A stretch of DNA of 64,000 bases, taken from positions 1-64,000 of the forward strand of contig JAGATA010000018.1 of assembly GCA_017621475.1 (NCBI GenBank). Direction: 5' to 3'. How positions within the stretch are numbered: the first letter of the stretch is position 1; the number at the start of each line of letters is the position of its first letter. Position numbers and translations under genes: made by a program. This DNA comes from Clostridia bacterium (lineage in GTDB: Bacteria; Bacillota; Clostridia; Oscillospirales; CAG-272). Below are positions 8,197 through 16,190 of the stretch, in pieces. The notes under the pieces are model-generated. The model saw nothing but the letters and a program-made list of their open reading frames with translations. It made no database searches and had not been told where the DNA came from.

Positions 8197-9711
8197 ATGT
8201 TGAAAAAAATAAAGGAATCGCTTATTTCGGTGTTTCCTGTCGTTGCTATACTCTTGCTTCTTAATTTAACTCCGCTTGTGGATTTTTCGGGAAAAGAAGT
8301 TCTTGTTTTCGTAATTTCTGCGGTGTTTTTAATTTTGGGTATAGCGCTTTTTAACCTTGGCGCAGACCTTGCTATGACTCCTATGGGAGATCATATCGGC
8401 GCAGGTCTTTCTAAGACAAAAAAACTTTCCTTGCTTTTGAGCGTATGCTTTTTAATGGGATTGCTTATAACGGTTGCGGAACCTGATCTTACCGTGCTTG
8501 CTACACAGGTAAAAGACGTTATAAACGGCACCACTCTTATTATTGCGGTTGGTGTTGGTGTTGGTATATTCCTTTTGATCTCTGTGCTGAAAATCATTTT
8601 CAGAAAGCCGTTGTCTTCATTACTTATATTTTTCTATATGTTGCTTTTCGCATTTGCAGCCCTTGTTATATCTAACGGAAACATAAAGTTTTTAGCGCTT
8701 GCATTTGACTCCGGCGGTGTTACTACCGGTCCTATCACTGTTCCGTTTATAATGGCTCTGGGTGTTGGTATCGCGGCTACACTCGGCGGTAATAACGTGG
8801 GCGAAAACAGCTTCGGTCTTATTGCAATGTGTTCTGTAGGTCCGATACTTGCCGTTATGGCTCTCGGTGTTACCGTAAACGGAGATATACCTTATACGAT
8901 CCCGGATTACTCTGTGGATGCGTATCTTGGTGAAGCCCTTTTACATAAAATTTTTGACGTTATAAAAGAAGTTGGAATTGCTTTGGGGCTTATTGTGACG
9001 TTCTTTGCGGTGTTGCAGATATTTTGCTTGAAGCTTCCGTTAAGTCAACTCCGTCGTATTGCCTTCGGCATTGTCTATACTTACGCAGGTCTTGTTATAT
9101 TTTTAACAGCTGTTTCCGTTGGATTTATGCCTATCGGATATAAGCTTGGTGTTGAGCTTGCGAAGAATAACCCTTTGATAATAACCATATTCGCTTTCAT
9201 ACTTGGTATGGTGGTAGTTCTTGCAGAACCTGCGGTGCAGGTACTTAACAAACAGGTAGAGGATATCACGGATGGAATGGTAAGCAAAAAATCTATGATG
9301 ATTGCTCTTTCTGTTGGTGTTGGTATATCCATTTGCCTTTCTGTAATAAGAATAATTTTTGATTTTAACATTCTTTATTATCTTATACCCGGATATTTTG
9401 TTGCTCTCGGTCTTTCTTTCTTTGTTCCGGGTATTTATACGGCGATCGCGTTTGACTCCGGCGGTGTTGCCAGCGGCCCACTTACTTCGAGCTTTATTTT
9501 GCCGTTTGCTGTCGGTGCGTGCTACGTGCTCCAGGGCGAATCAAAGATAATGAGCGATGCTTTCGGTGTTGTGGCTATGGTTGCCATGACACCGCTTATA
9601 ACAATTCAAATTCTTGGTTTCAAAGCTATTATGACGAAGAAACTTCACGAAAATATAGCTATGAAGAGAATTCTCAACTCTGATGACGAACAGATAATTG
9701 ATTTTATGTAA
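8197..9711 (+). CDS. DUF1538 membrane protein (two tandem repeats)
   Basis: A 504-residue polytopic membrane protein made of two homologous halves. Each half contains an AEP-x5-QV motif (VAEPDLTVLATQV; LAEPAVQVLNKQV) and a Gly-rich re-entrant-like motif (AFDSGGVTTGPITVPF; AFDSGGVASGPLTSSF). This internal duplication is the hallmark of DUF1538, thought to be transporters of unknown substrate. The start at 8197 gives the family-like MLKKIKESLISVFPVV; a GTG at 8173 is possible. It lies in an operon with two PII-like proteins 10 and 12 bases apart, suggesting that transport is gated by nucleotide or metabolite status. Confidence 0.88.
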   Translation: MLKKIKESLISVFPVVAILLLLNLTPLVDFSGKEVLVFVISAVFLILGIALFNLGADLAMTPMGDHIGAGLSKTKKLSLLLSVCFLMGLLITVAEPDLTVLATQVKDVINGTTLIIAVGVGVGIFLLISVLKIIFRKPLSSLLIFFYMLLFAFAALVISNGNIKFLALAFDSGGVTTGPITVPFIMALGVGIAATLGGNNVGENSFGLIAMCSVGPILAVMALGVTVNGDIPYTIPDYSVDAYLGEALLHKIFDVIKEVGIALGLIVTFFAVLQIFCLKLPLSQLRRIAFGIVYTYAGLVIFLTAVSVGFMPIGYKLGVELAKNNPLIITIFAFILGMVVVLAEPAVQVLNKQVEDITDGMVSKKSMMIALSVGVGISICLSVIRIIFDFNILYYLIPGYFVALGLSFFVPGIYTAIAFDSGGVASGPLTSSFILPFAVGACYVLQGESKIMSDAFGVVAMVAMTPLITIQILGFKAIMTKKLHENIAMKRILNSDDEQIIDFM

Positions 9712-9721
9712 GGAGGATATT

Positions 9722-10129
9722 ATGCCGGGCGAAAATGAACTTGTAAAAGTATATACACCTAAAAAGAGAACAACACCTACCCCTAAAAAACCTATTCCTC
9801 CCAAGCTGAAATTATTGTTTACTATTGTCAACAGAGAGAAAGCCGATGTATTTACAGCGCTTCTTGAATCTTTTGATATAAATATGCAGCTTGTTGTGGC
9901 AGCACAGGGAACGGCTACAACCGAGATGTTGCGTTATCTTGGCTATTCGGATAATAAAAAAGCTGTTATTATCAGCGTTATCCGTGAAGACCGCGCAAAT
10001 GCGGCGCTTCAGTTCCTTGAAGAAAAATTTAAAACGATCAAAAATGGAAAAGGTATAGCTTATACCGTACCTATGACAAGCACAATAGGCGTGGCAATAT
10101 ATCAATTTTTGAGCAATACTCGCAGATAA
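9722..10129 (+). CDS. PII-like regulator 1 of DUF1538 operon
   Basis: A 135-residue protein. After a Pro/Thr/Lys-rich N-terminal extension (about 1-28), the remainder has the ferredoxin-like pattern of PII proteins (KLKLLFTIVNREKADVF, a short AAQGTATTEM turn in place of a long T-loop, then GKGIAYTVPMTS in the position where PII has its B/C-loop). The T-loop Tyr region of GlnB is absent, so it is a PII-like rather than a canonical GlnB/GlnK protein. GGAGG precedes the ATG. It probably binds and controls the upstream DUF1538 protein (inference). Confidence 0.75.
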   Translation: MPGENELVKVYTPKKRTTPTPKKPIPPKLKLLFTIVNREKADVFTALLESFDINMQLVVAAQGTATTEMLRYLGYSDNKKAVIISVIREDRANAALQFLEEKFKTIKNGKGIAYTVPMTSTIGVAIYQFLSNTRR

Positions 10130-10141
10130 GGAGGCGGAGAT

Positions 10142-10477
10142 ATGAAGCAGTTTAAACACGAAGTTATTTTTTGCGTTGTCAATTCCGGATTCAGTGAATC
10201 CGCTATGGAAGCTGCAAGAGAATACGGCGCACGTGGCGGTACGGTTTTCCGTGCACGCGGCACAGCTAACCTTGAGGCAGAAAAATTTTTGAATATTTTG
10301 ATCCAGCCTGAAAAGGAAATAGTAATGATACTTGTAGATTCTTCTATCAAGGATGATATCCTCCACGCGCTCTATCGCGCAGTTGGCCTCAATACACCGG
10401 GACAAGGAATTGCTTTTTCCTTGCCGGTAGATCAGGTTGTCGGTATATCTGCTCCCGAAGAAGAAAAATCTGAATAA
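10142..10477 (+). CDS. PII-like regulator 2 of DUF1538 operon
   Basis: A 111-residue PII-superfamily protein. FCVVNSGFSESAMEAAREYG matches the first beta-alpha unit, GGTVFRARGT the shortened T-loop region, and GQGIAFSLPVDQVVG the C-terminal strand and P-loop. It differs from its neighbour in sequence, so a heteromeric PII pair is possible. A strong AAGGAGG lies upstream, and an intrinsic terminator follows 8 bases after the stop. Confidence 0.8.
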   Translation: MKQFKHEVIFCVVNSGFSESAMEAAREYGARGGTVFRARGTANLEAEKFLNILIQPEKEIVMILVDSSIKDDILHALYRAVGLNTPGQGIAFSLPVDQVVGISAPEEEKSE

Positions 10478-10484
10478 TACGCAA

Positions 10485-10515
10485 AAAATCCGCCGATTAT
10501 TTCGGCGGATTTTCT
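10485..10515 (+). terminator. Intrinsic terminator
   Basis: AAAATCCGCCG-attattt-CGGCGGATTTTC, an 11-base perfect stem. Confidence 0.9.
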
Positions 10516-10523
10516 TTACGGGA

Positions 10524-10551
10524 TTGACAATAAACAAGAAAGTGATAAAAT
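10524..10551 (+). promoter_or_regulatory. Promoter of SGNH hydrolase gene
   Basis: TTGACA, 16-base spacer, TAAAAT, directly after the preceding terminator. Confidence 0.75.
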
Positions 10552-10583
10552 AATTATAAAAGAATAAAACAGAGGGTAAAAAA

Positions 10584-11240
10584 ATGGAACTTAAAGGTAT
10601 AAAAATGGCTGTACTTGGCGATAGCATTACAGAGGGAGCCGGCGTTTCAAATCGTGATAATATATATTTCAATCGTATTGCGCGCGAATGCGGAGTACGC
10701 GAACTTTACGTTGACGGTATTTCCGGAAGCCGTATTGCTCGTCAAAGCGTTCCCAGCGAAAAGGAGCGTCATGACAGGGACTTTATCTCCCGCGTGAACA
10801 ATATTGATGAAGATAGCGATCTTGTTATTGTCTTTGGCGGCACAAACGATTTTGGACACGGCGATGCTCCCATTGGTAAACCTGAGGATAATACACCTTA
10901 TACTTTTTGGGGTGCCTGCAATATCATTTGTGAGATGCTTCTTACCCGATTCCCAAAATCTCAGATAGTTTTTATGGGACCTCTTCACAGAAGTGTAGAG
11001 GATGATCCTTGCGGTAGTCATAAGACGACCCCTGTGGGAACACTTTACGAATATGTTGAGATAATGAAAACAGTAACCGGAAAATACTCCATTCCGTTCC
11101 TTGATCTTATGGCAGTTTCGGGAATCACACCTCGTGTTCCTGTTCTCAAAGAGCTTTATATGCCTGACGGACTTCATCCCAATGATGCAGGTCACGAAAA
11201 AATAGCGGCAAAGCTAAAAGGATTTTTGGAAACGCTTTAA
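10584..11240 (+). CDS. SGNH/GDSL hydrolase
   Basis: A 218-residue esterase/lipase of the SGNH fold. Block I is LGDSITEG with nucleophile Ser14, block III is GGTNDF, and block V is DGLHPNDAGH near residue 200, carrying the catalytic Asp/His. No signal peptide is present, so it is cytoplasmic. The substrate (acetylated sugar, phospholipid or thioester) cannot be told. It is monocistronic, with its own promoter. Confidence 0.9.
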   Translation: MELKGIKMAVLGDSITEGAGVSNRDNIYFNRIARECGVRELYVDGISGSRIARQSVPSEKERHDRDFISRVNNIDEDSDLVIVFGGTNDFGHGDAPIGKPEDNTPYTFWGACNIICEMLLTRFPKSQIVFMGPLHRSVEDDPCGSHKTTPVGTLYEYVEIMKTVTGKYSIPFLDLMAVSGITPRVPVLKELYMPDGLHPNDAGHEKIAAKLKGFLETL

Positions 11241-11364
11241 GTTTTTTAAATGGGATTGAATATATAATATTTAATTTTATGACAATAAAATCCTTTATCA
11301 TATTGAAAAATTACATATTTTCTGATAAAATATTTAAGTATTCTGATTTTAACGGTGAATTTAT

Positions 11365-12135
11365 ATGATAGGAATGAAAAGGCTTTTAAGCTATGCACGC
11401 CGCGCGTGCGACGATTATAATATGATAGAAGATGGGGACGTTGTTGCCGTCGGTGTTTCTGCGGGTAAGGATTCGCTTTCGCTTTTATATACTTTATCCG
11501 CGCTTTCTCGATTCTACCCCAAAAAATTTAAGCTTATTGCCATAACCGTTGATATGAAATTTGACGATCTCGGCGAAGGTAGGGCTCCTGCGGATTATTC
11601 TCCCATTGCAAAACTTTGCGAAGAACTTGGTGTAGAATATATCGTGGAAGAATCCAATATTGCCAAGATAGTTTTTGATATCCGCAAGGAAAAAAGCCCT
11701 TGTTCGCTATGTGCAAAGCTTCGCCGCGGTGCACTTAACGAGGCGGCAAAAAAATACGGTGCCAATAAGGTTGCTCTCGGTCATCATTTCGATGATGCGG
11801 TGGAAACTTTTATGCTCAATCTTTTCTACGAGGGAAGAATAGGCTGTTTTTCTCCTGTTACATACCTTGACAGAACAGATATAACCGTTATTAGACCTCT
11901 TGTTTACGCTCCCGAAAAGGATGTAGAGTATTTTGCAAGGCATACCGCGCTTCCGATTATTCCAAGCGCTTGTCCTGCTAATGAAAACACGGAGCGAGAG
12001 GAAATGAAAATTCTTCTTGCAAAGCTGGAAAGGGAAAACAAGGGGCTTCGCCACCGTATTTTCGGCGCTATGCAGCGCGGAGGTGTTTCCGGCTTTAAGG
12101 AAGTAAAGTTCAAGCATTACGATGACGAAGAGTGA
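11365..12135 (+). CDS. ttcA: TtcA-like tRNA 2-thiolation protein (PP-loop ATPase)
   Basis: A 256-residue PP-loop protein. SAGKDSLSLLY near residue 33 is the ATP-pyrophosphatase loop. The two cysteines of SPCSLCAKLRRG (about 111-121) match the Fe-S cluster CxxC of TtcA, and GHHFDDAVETF is the third family motif. TtcA makes 2-thiocytidine at tRNA position 32. The protein is shorter than E. coli TtcA (311 residues) and could be a related Clostridial TtcA/TtuA paralogue acting on another base. The start at 11365 has only a weak GGTGA; an alternative ATG is at 11374. Confidence 0.8.
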   Translation: MIGMKRLLSYARRACDDYNMIEDGDVVAVGVSAGKDSLSLLYTLSALSRFYPKKFKLIAITVDMKFDDLGEGRAPADYSPIAKLCEELGVEYIVEESNIAKIVFDIRKEKSPCSLCAKLRRGALNEAAKKYGANKVALGHHFDDAVETFMLNLFYEGRIGCFSPVTYLDRTDITVIRPLVYAPEKDVEYFARHTALPIIPSACPANENTEREEMKILLAKLERENKGLRHRIFGAMQRGGVSGFKEVKFKHYDDEE

Positions 12136-12142
12136 AATGTAT

Positions 12143-12189
12143 AATATTTTACCTCTTGCGAAAAATAATATAAAATATTATTTAAGAGG
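12143..12189 (+). promoter_or_regulatory. Possible switchable leader before small Cys-rich gene
   Basis: Two interleaved complementary pairs: AATATTTTA (12143-12151) with TAAAATATT (12171-12179), and CCTCTT (12152-12157) with AAGAGG (12184-12189). The second pair buries the ribosome site of the gene at 12195. Because the pairs interleave, they must be mutually exclusive hairpins or a pseudoknot. The pairs are AT-rich and short, so chance is possible. Confidence 0.3.
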
Positions 12190-12194
12190 GAAAT

Positions 12195-12392
12195 ATGCAA
12201 AATAACGGCGAACCCACAGAGCTTTCTCAAAAATATTGCGGAAGTCTGGCTTGTAACGTGACTTTACTCCATACAGGAACAGAAGTGAAGTGTTTATCCT
12301 CTCACTTATGCCATCCCGATGGGGCAAATGCCTGCGACCATCGTATGCGCGATGATTTGATGAACAAAAATTTTCCGCATTTATATAAATGA
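12195..12392 (+). CDS. Small Cys/His-rich protein, unknown
   Basis: A 65-residue frame with an AAGAGGG ribosome site. It holds five Cys (15, 20, 33, 39, 47) and several His (SSHLCH, CDHRM), a composition suggesting a small metal-binding (zinc-ribbon-like) protein. I do not recognise the family. It fills the gap between the ttcA-like gene and pgi, ending 26 bases before the pgi start. No predicted membrane segment. It could also be a non-functional frame, but the ribosome site and Cys pattern argue for a gene. Confidence 0.55.
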   Translation: MQNNGEPTELSQKYCGSLACNVTLLHTGTEVKCLSSHLCHPDGANACDHRMRDDLMNKNFPHLYK

Positions 12393-12418
12393 AAAATAAT
12401 TTACAGAGGTGTTTATAT

Positions 12419-13759
12419 ATGGCTTTCAAATTTTCCGACAAATACTTGAAGAACACAGTAACAACAGCAGATCTTGACGCTGTCAGCGCCGAGGTTGCGG
12501 CTGCTGCTAAGATGCTCGATGAAAAGAGCGGCGCAGGCGCGGATTTTCTCGGTTGGGTTGATCTTCCCGTAAATTACGACCGCGAAGAAGCGGCTCGTAT
12601 AGACGCTGCTGCCAAAAAGATATGCGATACTTGCGATGCACTTATCGTTATAGGTATCGGCGGTTCTTATCTCGGTGCGCGCGCAGCTATCGAATTTGTA
12701 AAGGGTAACTATTATAATGAGAAGAAAAAAGCTACCCCAAATATCTACTTTGTAGGTAATGATATCAGCTCCTCCCACCTTGCAGACATTCTTTCCATTT
12801 GCGAAGACAAGGATATTTGCGTAAACGTTATCTCCAAATCCGGCACAACAACGGAGCCCGCTATTGCTTTCCGCGTATTCCGTGATCTTCTTTACAAGAA
12901 GTACGGCGAAAATGCAAAAGATAGAATTTTTGTTACAACGGATAAAGCTCGCGGTGCGCTTCGCGGCGAAGCTGATGCACGCGGCTATGAAAGCTTTATC
13001 ATTCCCGATGATGTTGGTGGCAGATTCTCTGTTCTCACGGCCGTTGGTCTTCTTCCCATTGCTGTTGCAGGAATCAACATCACAGAGATGATGGAAGGTG
13101 CCGCTAAAGCGCGCGAAGATTTTGCGTGCGGCGACGTTCACACGAATGATTGCTATAAATACGTTGCAATACGCAACATACTCAACAGACGCGGTAAAAC
13201 CATCGAACTTCTTGCTGTAAACGATCCTGCTGTTACAATGACTTGTGAATGGTGGAAGCAGCTTTTCGGTGAGAGCGAAGGAAAAGATGGCAAAGGCCTT
13301 TACCCTGCATCCGTTACTTATACAACTGACCTCCATTCTATGGGTCAGTTTGTTCAGGAAGGCACACGCCTTATGTTTGAAACCGTTCTCAATATAGATA
13401 TCGAAGACGGTGTAAACATCCCTTACGATGCTGAAAACGCGGACGGGCTTAACTTCCTTGCAGGCAAATCTCTTAACTTTGTAAATCAGAAGGCACACCT
13501 TGGCACAGTCCTTGCTCATACAGACGGTGATGTTCCCAACCTTGCTATAACACTTACAAGCAAGAGCGCTTTTGATTTCGGTTACCTCGTTTACTTCTTT
13601 GAAAAGGCTGTTGCTGTTTCCGGTTATATGATTGGTGTTAACCCCTTCAACCAGCCCGGTGTAGAATCTTACAAAAAGAATATGTTCGCGCTTCTCGATA
13701 AACCCGGTTACGCAGAACATAAAGCAGAGCTTGATAAACGTCTTGCAGAGCTTGCATAA
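12419..13759 (+). CDS. pgi: Glucose-6-phosphate isomerase
   Basis: A 446-residue protein, the usual Firmicute length. It interconverts glucose-6-phosphate and fructose-6-phosphate in glycolysis. Seen: [13 protein letters not shown] (sugar-phosphate binding), [14 protein letters not shown], the PGI signature around [14 protein letters not shown], and the C-terminal [13 protein letters not shown] with the catalytic Lys region. The start at 12419 is preceded by AGAGGTG; an in-frame ATG at 12389 overlaps the upstream small gene. It ends in a strong terminator. Confidence 0.97.
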   Translation: MAFKFSDKYLKNTVTTADLDAVSAEVAAAAKMLDEKSGAGADFLGWVDLPVNYDREEAARIDAAAKKICDTCDALIVIGIGGSYLGARAAIEFVKGNYYNEKKKATPNIYFVGNDISSSHLADILSICEDKDICVNVISKSGTTTEPAIAFRVFRDLLYKKYGENAKDRIFVTTDKARGALRGEADARGYESFIIPDDVGGRFSVLTAVGLLPIAVAGINITEMMEGAAKAREDFACGDVHTNDCYKYVAIRNILNRRGKTIELLAVNDPAVTMTCEWWKQLFGESEGKDGKGLYPASVTYTTDLHSMGQFVQEGTRLMFETVLNIDIEDGVNIPYDAENADGLNFLAGKSLNFVNQKAHLGTVLAHTDGDVPNLAITLTSKSAFDFGYLVYFFEKAVAVSGYMIGVNPFNQPGVESYKKNMFALLDKPGYAEHKAELDKRLAELA

Positions 13760-13772
13760 ACTTTAAAAAGTC

Positions 13773-13800
13773 AAAAAGGCAGACCCGGTCTGCCTTTTTG
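13773..13800 (+). terminator. Intrinsic terminator of pgi
   Basis: AAAAAGGCAGACC and GGTCTGCCTTTTTG form a long stem with a minimal loop. Confidence 0.9.
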
Positions 13801-13816
13801 CTTTATAGGGAATATA

Positions 13817-16087
13817 ATGAACAACTTTCAACACAGAAAATTATTTTTGCTCTTATTTTTATTTATTGCACTTTTTTCCGCATATGTCTTGGTTCCGCTT
13901 GCGCGGCCGTATATATTTCCAATCGGCATTGCCGCTTGTGTGCTTTGTCTGTTCCTGGGCGGGGTGCTCTTCCAAAAAATCAGCCCCGAAAGCGTGATTT
14001 TTATTCTTTTAGCTTTTGTGGTTGCTTTCTCATCTGTAATGCACGCTTGTTTCTATACACGTGCAAGTGAGTCTGCATTTGATTATATGAACGGCTCTGC
14101 TTTTGAGGTTAATGGCAAGATTACTGAGGTTTCTCATAGAGGGACATACTCATCCTCTTACATAATTGACGTTATACAAGTAGGCAGTGATGATGTTGAT
14201 TTTTCCGCTTCGCTTGAAATAGAGAAGATAACTTTCTTTGAATACGGAGATATAATTTCTTTCACGGCAATATTTGAAAAAACAGATGATGAAACATTAT
14301 ATCTTCGCGGTAAGAATATTTTTGTTTCTGCTGCAACGGATGATGCGGTCTTTTATCAAAAATCCGAAAAAGACTTGAAATATTATATTCATACGGCAAA
14401 CGAATATATGTGTGATCGTATGGTAGATATGCTTGGCAAAAATGCCGGAGGATTTTGCTCCGCGCTCATACTTGGAAACAGAACTTATGTAAGTTCGGGG
14501 ATGAGGCTCGATTTTGCGCGCATAGGTATTTCGCATTTACTTGCGTTAAGCGGTCTTCATCTTTCGATATTAGCTCAAACGATAGATTTTATTTTGCGCG
14601 GTTTTTTAAAGAAAAAATACAGAAATATAGTTCTTATCATTTCTTGCTTTGCATTTGCTGTTTTTACGGGACTTTCCGCATCGGTTATACGCGCCTCTAT
14701 AATGCTTGCTGTTTTCTTCGCGGCAGATATTATTGGGGAAGAAAATGATTCGCTGACATCGCTTTCGATAGCCGCATTTTTAATAATCCTTTTCGATCCT
14801 TCTTCTGTTTATGATATTGGTTTTTGGCTTTCCGTTTGTGCGACGCTTGGAATCGTGCTTATGCGTCCCGCTATGGATGAACTGTTTTATAAATGGCAAA
14901 AACCACGCAAAAATAAGCCTTTGCGATCGATATATAGTGTCTGCAAGTATTTCTACGGCATACTATCTATGAGCTTTGCGGCATTTTTGTTTACGCTCCC
15001 GGTATGTTATTTTGCATTTGGAGAGATTTCCCTTATAGGTATATTTTCGAACTTTATTTTTATACCGCTTGCAACGGTACTTTTGGTTCTTTGCGTATTA
15101 TTTATACCGTTTTCTTTTGTACCGTATCTGGATGAAGTAATTTCTTACCTTTGTGCAGAGCTTGCGGAGTTTATGATCGATGCGGCTCACGCCGTTTCCG
15201 ATATAAAAGGGGTGAACGCTTCACTTAATTATCCTTTTTCCAACGCGGTTTTTATATCTCTTGGCGTAATATTGCTTTTATTTATCTTTATAAAAAAGTT
15301 TTCTCTTGTGAAAATAGGAGCGGTGTTCTTTTCTTTTATATTTGTGTTTTTCGCTTGCTTGGGTACATATTCCGTTTTTACGAAAAATGATGTAAATTTA
15401 TCATTATCAAGCGCAAAATCGGGTGAATTCTTTAGCTTCAAAGCAGACGGAGAAAGCTATGTTATAGATATTTCTACCGGTAAATATTCTTATATGTATG
15501 AAGCTTTGATGAGTGTAAAGGAGTTTGCATGTACGGAAGTGGACAACCTTGTTATTACGCACTATCATTTGCATCATCAAAATTCGATATACAGACTTTC
15601 TGATAAGATAAAGATTAGAAACGTCATCTTGCCGTATCCGCAAAATGAAGCGGAAGAAGAAATTTTTACGGATATAAAGAAAATGCTCGAAAACTGCGGA
15701 ATCGACTATACGGTATATACGCGCGGCGGCGCATATATTTGCGGCTTGGTTAATATAGATTTTGCCCCTCTTTATAAATTGTCTCGTTCCGAAAAGCCGA
15801 TAGTTGCTTTAAAAATAAGCGTGAATGATGCATCTTTTTCTTATATTGAAAGCGCTGCTTTCGAGGGTACGCAGGAATATGGAAAATATTTTTCTGCGGA
15901 TGCGGTTTTTATAGGCTCTCACGGTCCTAACAGAAAATTCAAGTCTTCTGCAGAAGTTTTATCTTCTGCCCAATATGTTATATTCTCTGCCAGCAACGAA
16001 GAGTTCTTCAGGGACAAAGAAAAACTTTCTAATGTTTGGTATCTTGAAGAAAACAGTGAAGTTTTAAAGATATTGTTTGACAACTAA
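13817..16087 (+). CDS. comEC: ComEC/Rec2 DNA uptake channel protein
   Basis: A 756-residue polytopic protein. N-terminal hydrophobic segments are followed by an OB-like DUF4131 region (about 90-170). The Competence domain starts at AGGFCSALILGNRTYV, then GISHLLALSGLHLSI, with about eight transmembrane segments to residue 510. The C-terminal soluble part (about 525-756) is the metallo-beta-lactamase-like domain thought to degrade the non-transforming strand. Its metal motif reads H582-Y-H584-L-H586-H587, so the Asp of HxHxDH is His and the following Gly-Gly is missing. ComEC forms the inner-membrane channel for single-stranded DNA. No other competence gene is nearby. Confidence 0.9.
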   Translation: MNNFQHRKLFLLLFLFIALFSAYVLVPLARPYIFPIGIAACVLCLFLGGVLFQKISPESVIFILLAFVVAFSSVMHACFYTRASESAFDYMNGSAFEVNGKITEVSHRGTYSSSYIIDVIQVGSDDVDFSASLEIEKITFFEYGDIISFTAIFEKTDDETLYLRGKNIFVSAATDDAVFYQKSEKDLKYYIHTANEYMCDRMVDMLGKNAGGFCSALILGNRTYVSSGMRLDFARIGISHLLALSGLHLSILAQTIDFILRGFLKKKYRNIVLIISCFAFAVFTGLSASVIRASIMLAVFFAADIIGEENDSLTSLSIAAFLIILFDPSSVYDIGFWLSVCATLGIVLMRPAMDELFYKWQKPRKNKPLRSIYSVCKYFYGILSMSFAAFLFTLPVCYFAFGEISLIGIFSNFIFIPLATVLLVLCVLFIPFSFVPYLDEVISYLCAELAEFMIDAAHAVSDIKGVNASLNYPFSNAVFISLGVILLLFIFIKKFSLVKIGAVFFSFIFVFFACLGTYSVFTKNDVNLSLSSAKSGEFFSFKADGESYVIDISTGKYSYMYEALMSVKEFACTEVDNLVITHYHLHHQNSIYRLSDKIKIRNVILPYPQNEAEEEIFTDIKKMLENCGIDYTVYTRGGAYICGLVNIDFAPLYKLSRSEKPIVALKISVNDASFSYIESAAFEGTQEYGKYFSADAVFIGSHGPNRKFKSSAEVLSSAQYVIFSASNEEFFRDKEKLSNVWYLEENSEVLKILFDN

Positions 16088-16128
16088 AAAATCGCGGCAA
16101 CTAAGATTGCTGCGATTTTTATTTTTTT
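16086..16128 (+). terminator. Intrinsic terminator of comEC
   Basis: AAAAATCGC-g-GCA pairs with TGC-t-GCGATTTTT, followed by ATTTTTTT. It begins at the stop codon. Confidence 0.85.
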
Positions 16129-16190
16129 GCATATTTTTACCCTGTGAGGTAAATAATAGAATTAAAAATACTTTTGGGAAGTGCAACGTT

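Noticed and set aside
10584-11240. Secreted acetylxylan esterase reading of the SGNH protein
   Set aside because: No signal peptide and no carbohydrate-binding domain; kept as a generic SGNH hydrolase.
12413-13720. 435-codon open frame on the minus strand
   Set aside because: It is the complement of pgi, with no ribosome site and no recognisable protein pattern; pgi on the plus strand is certain.
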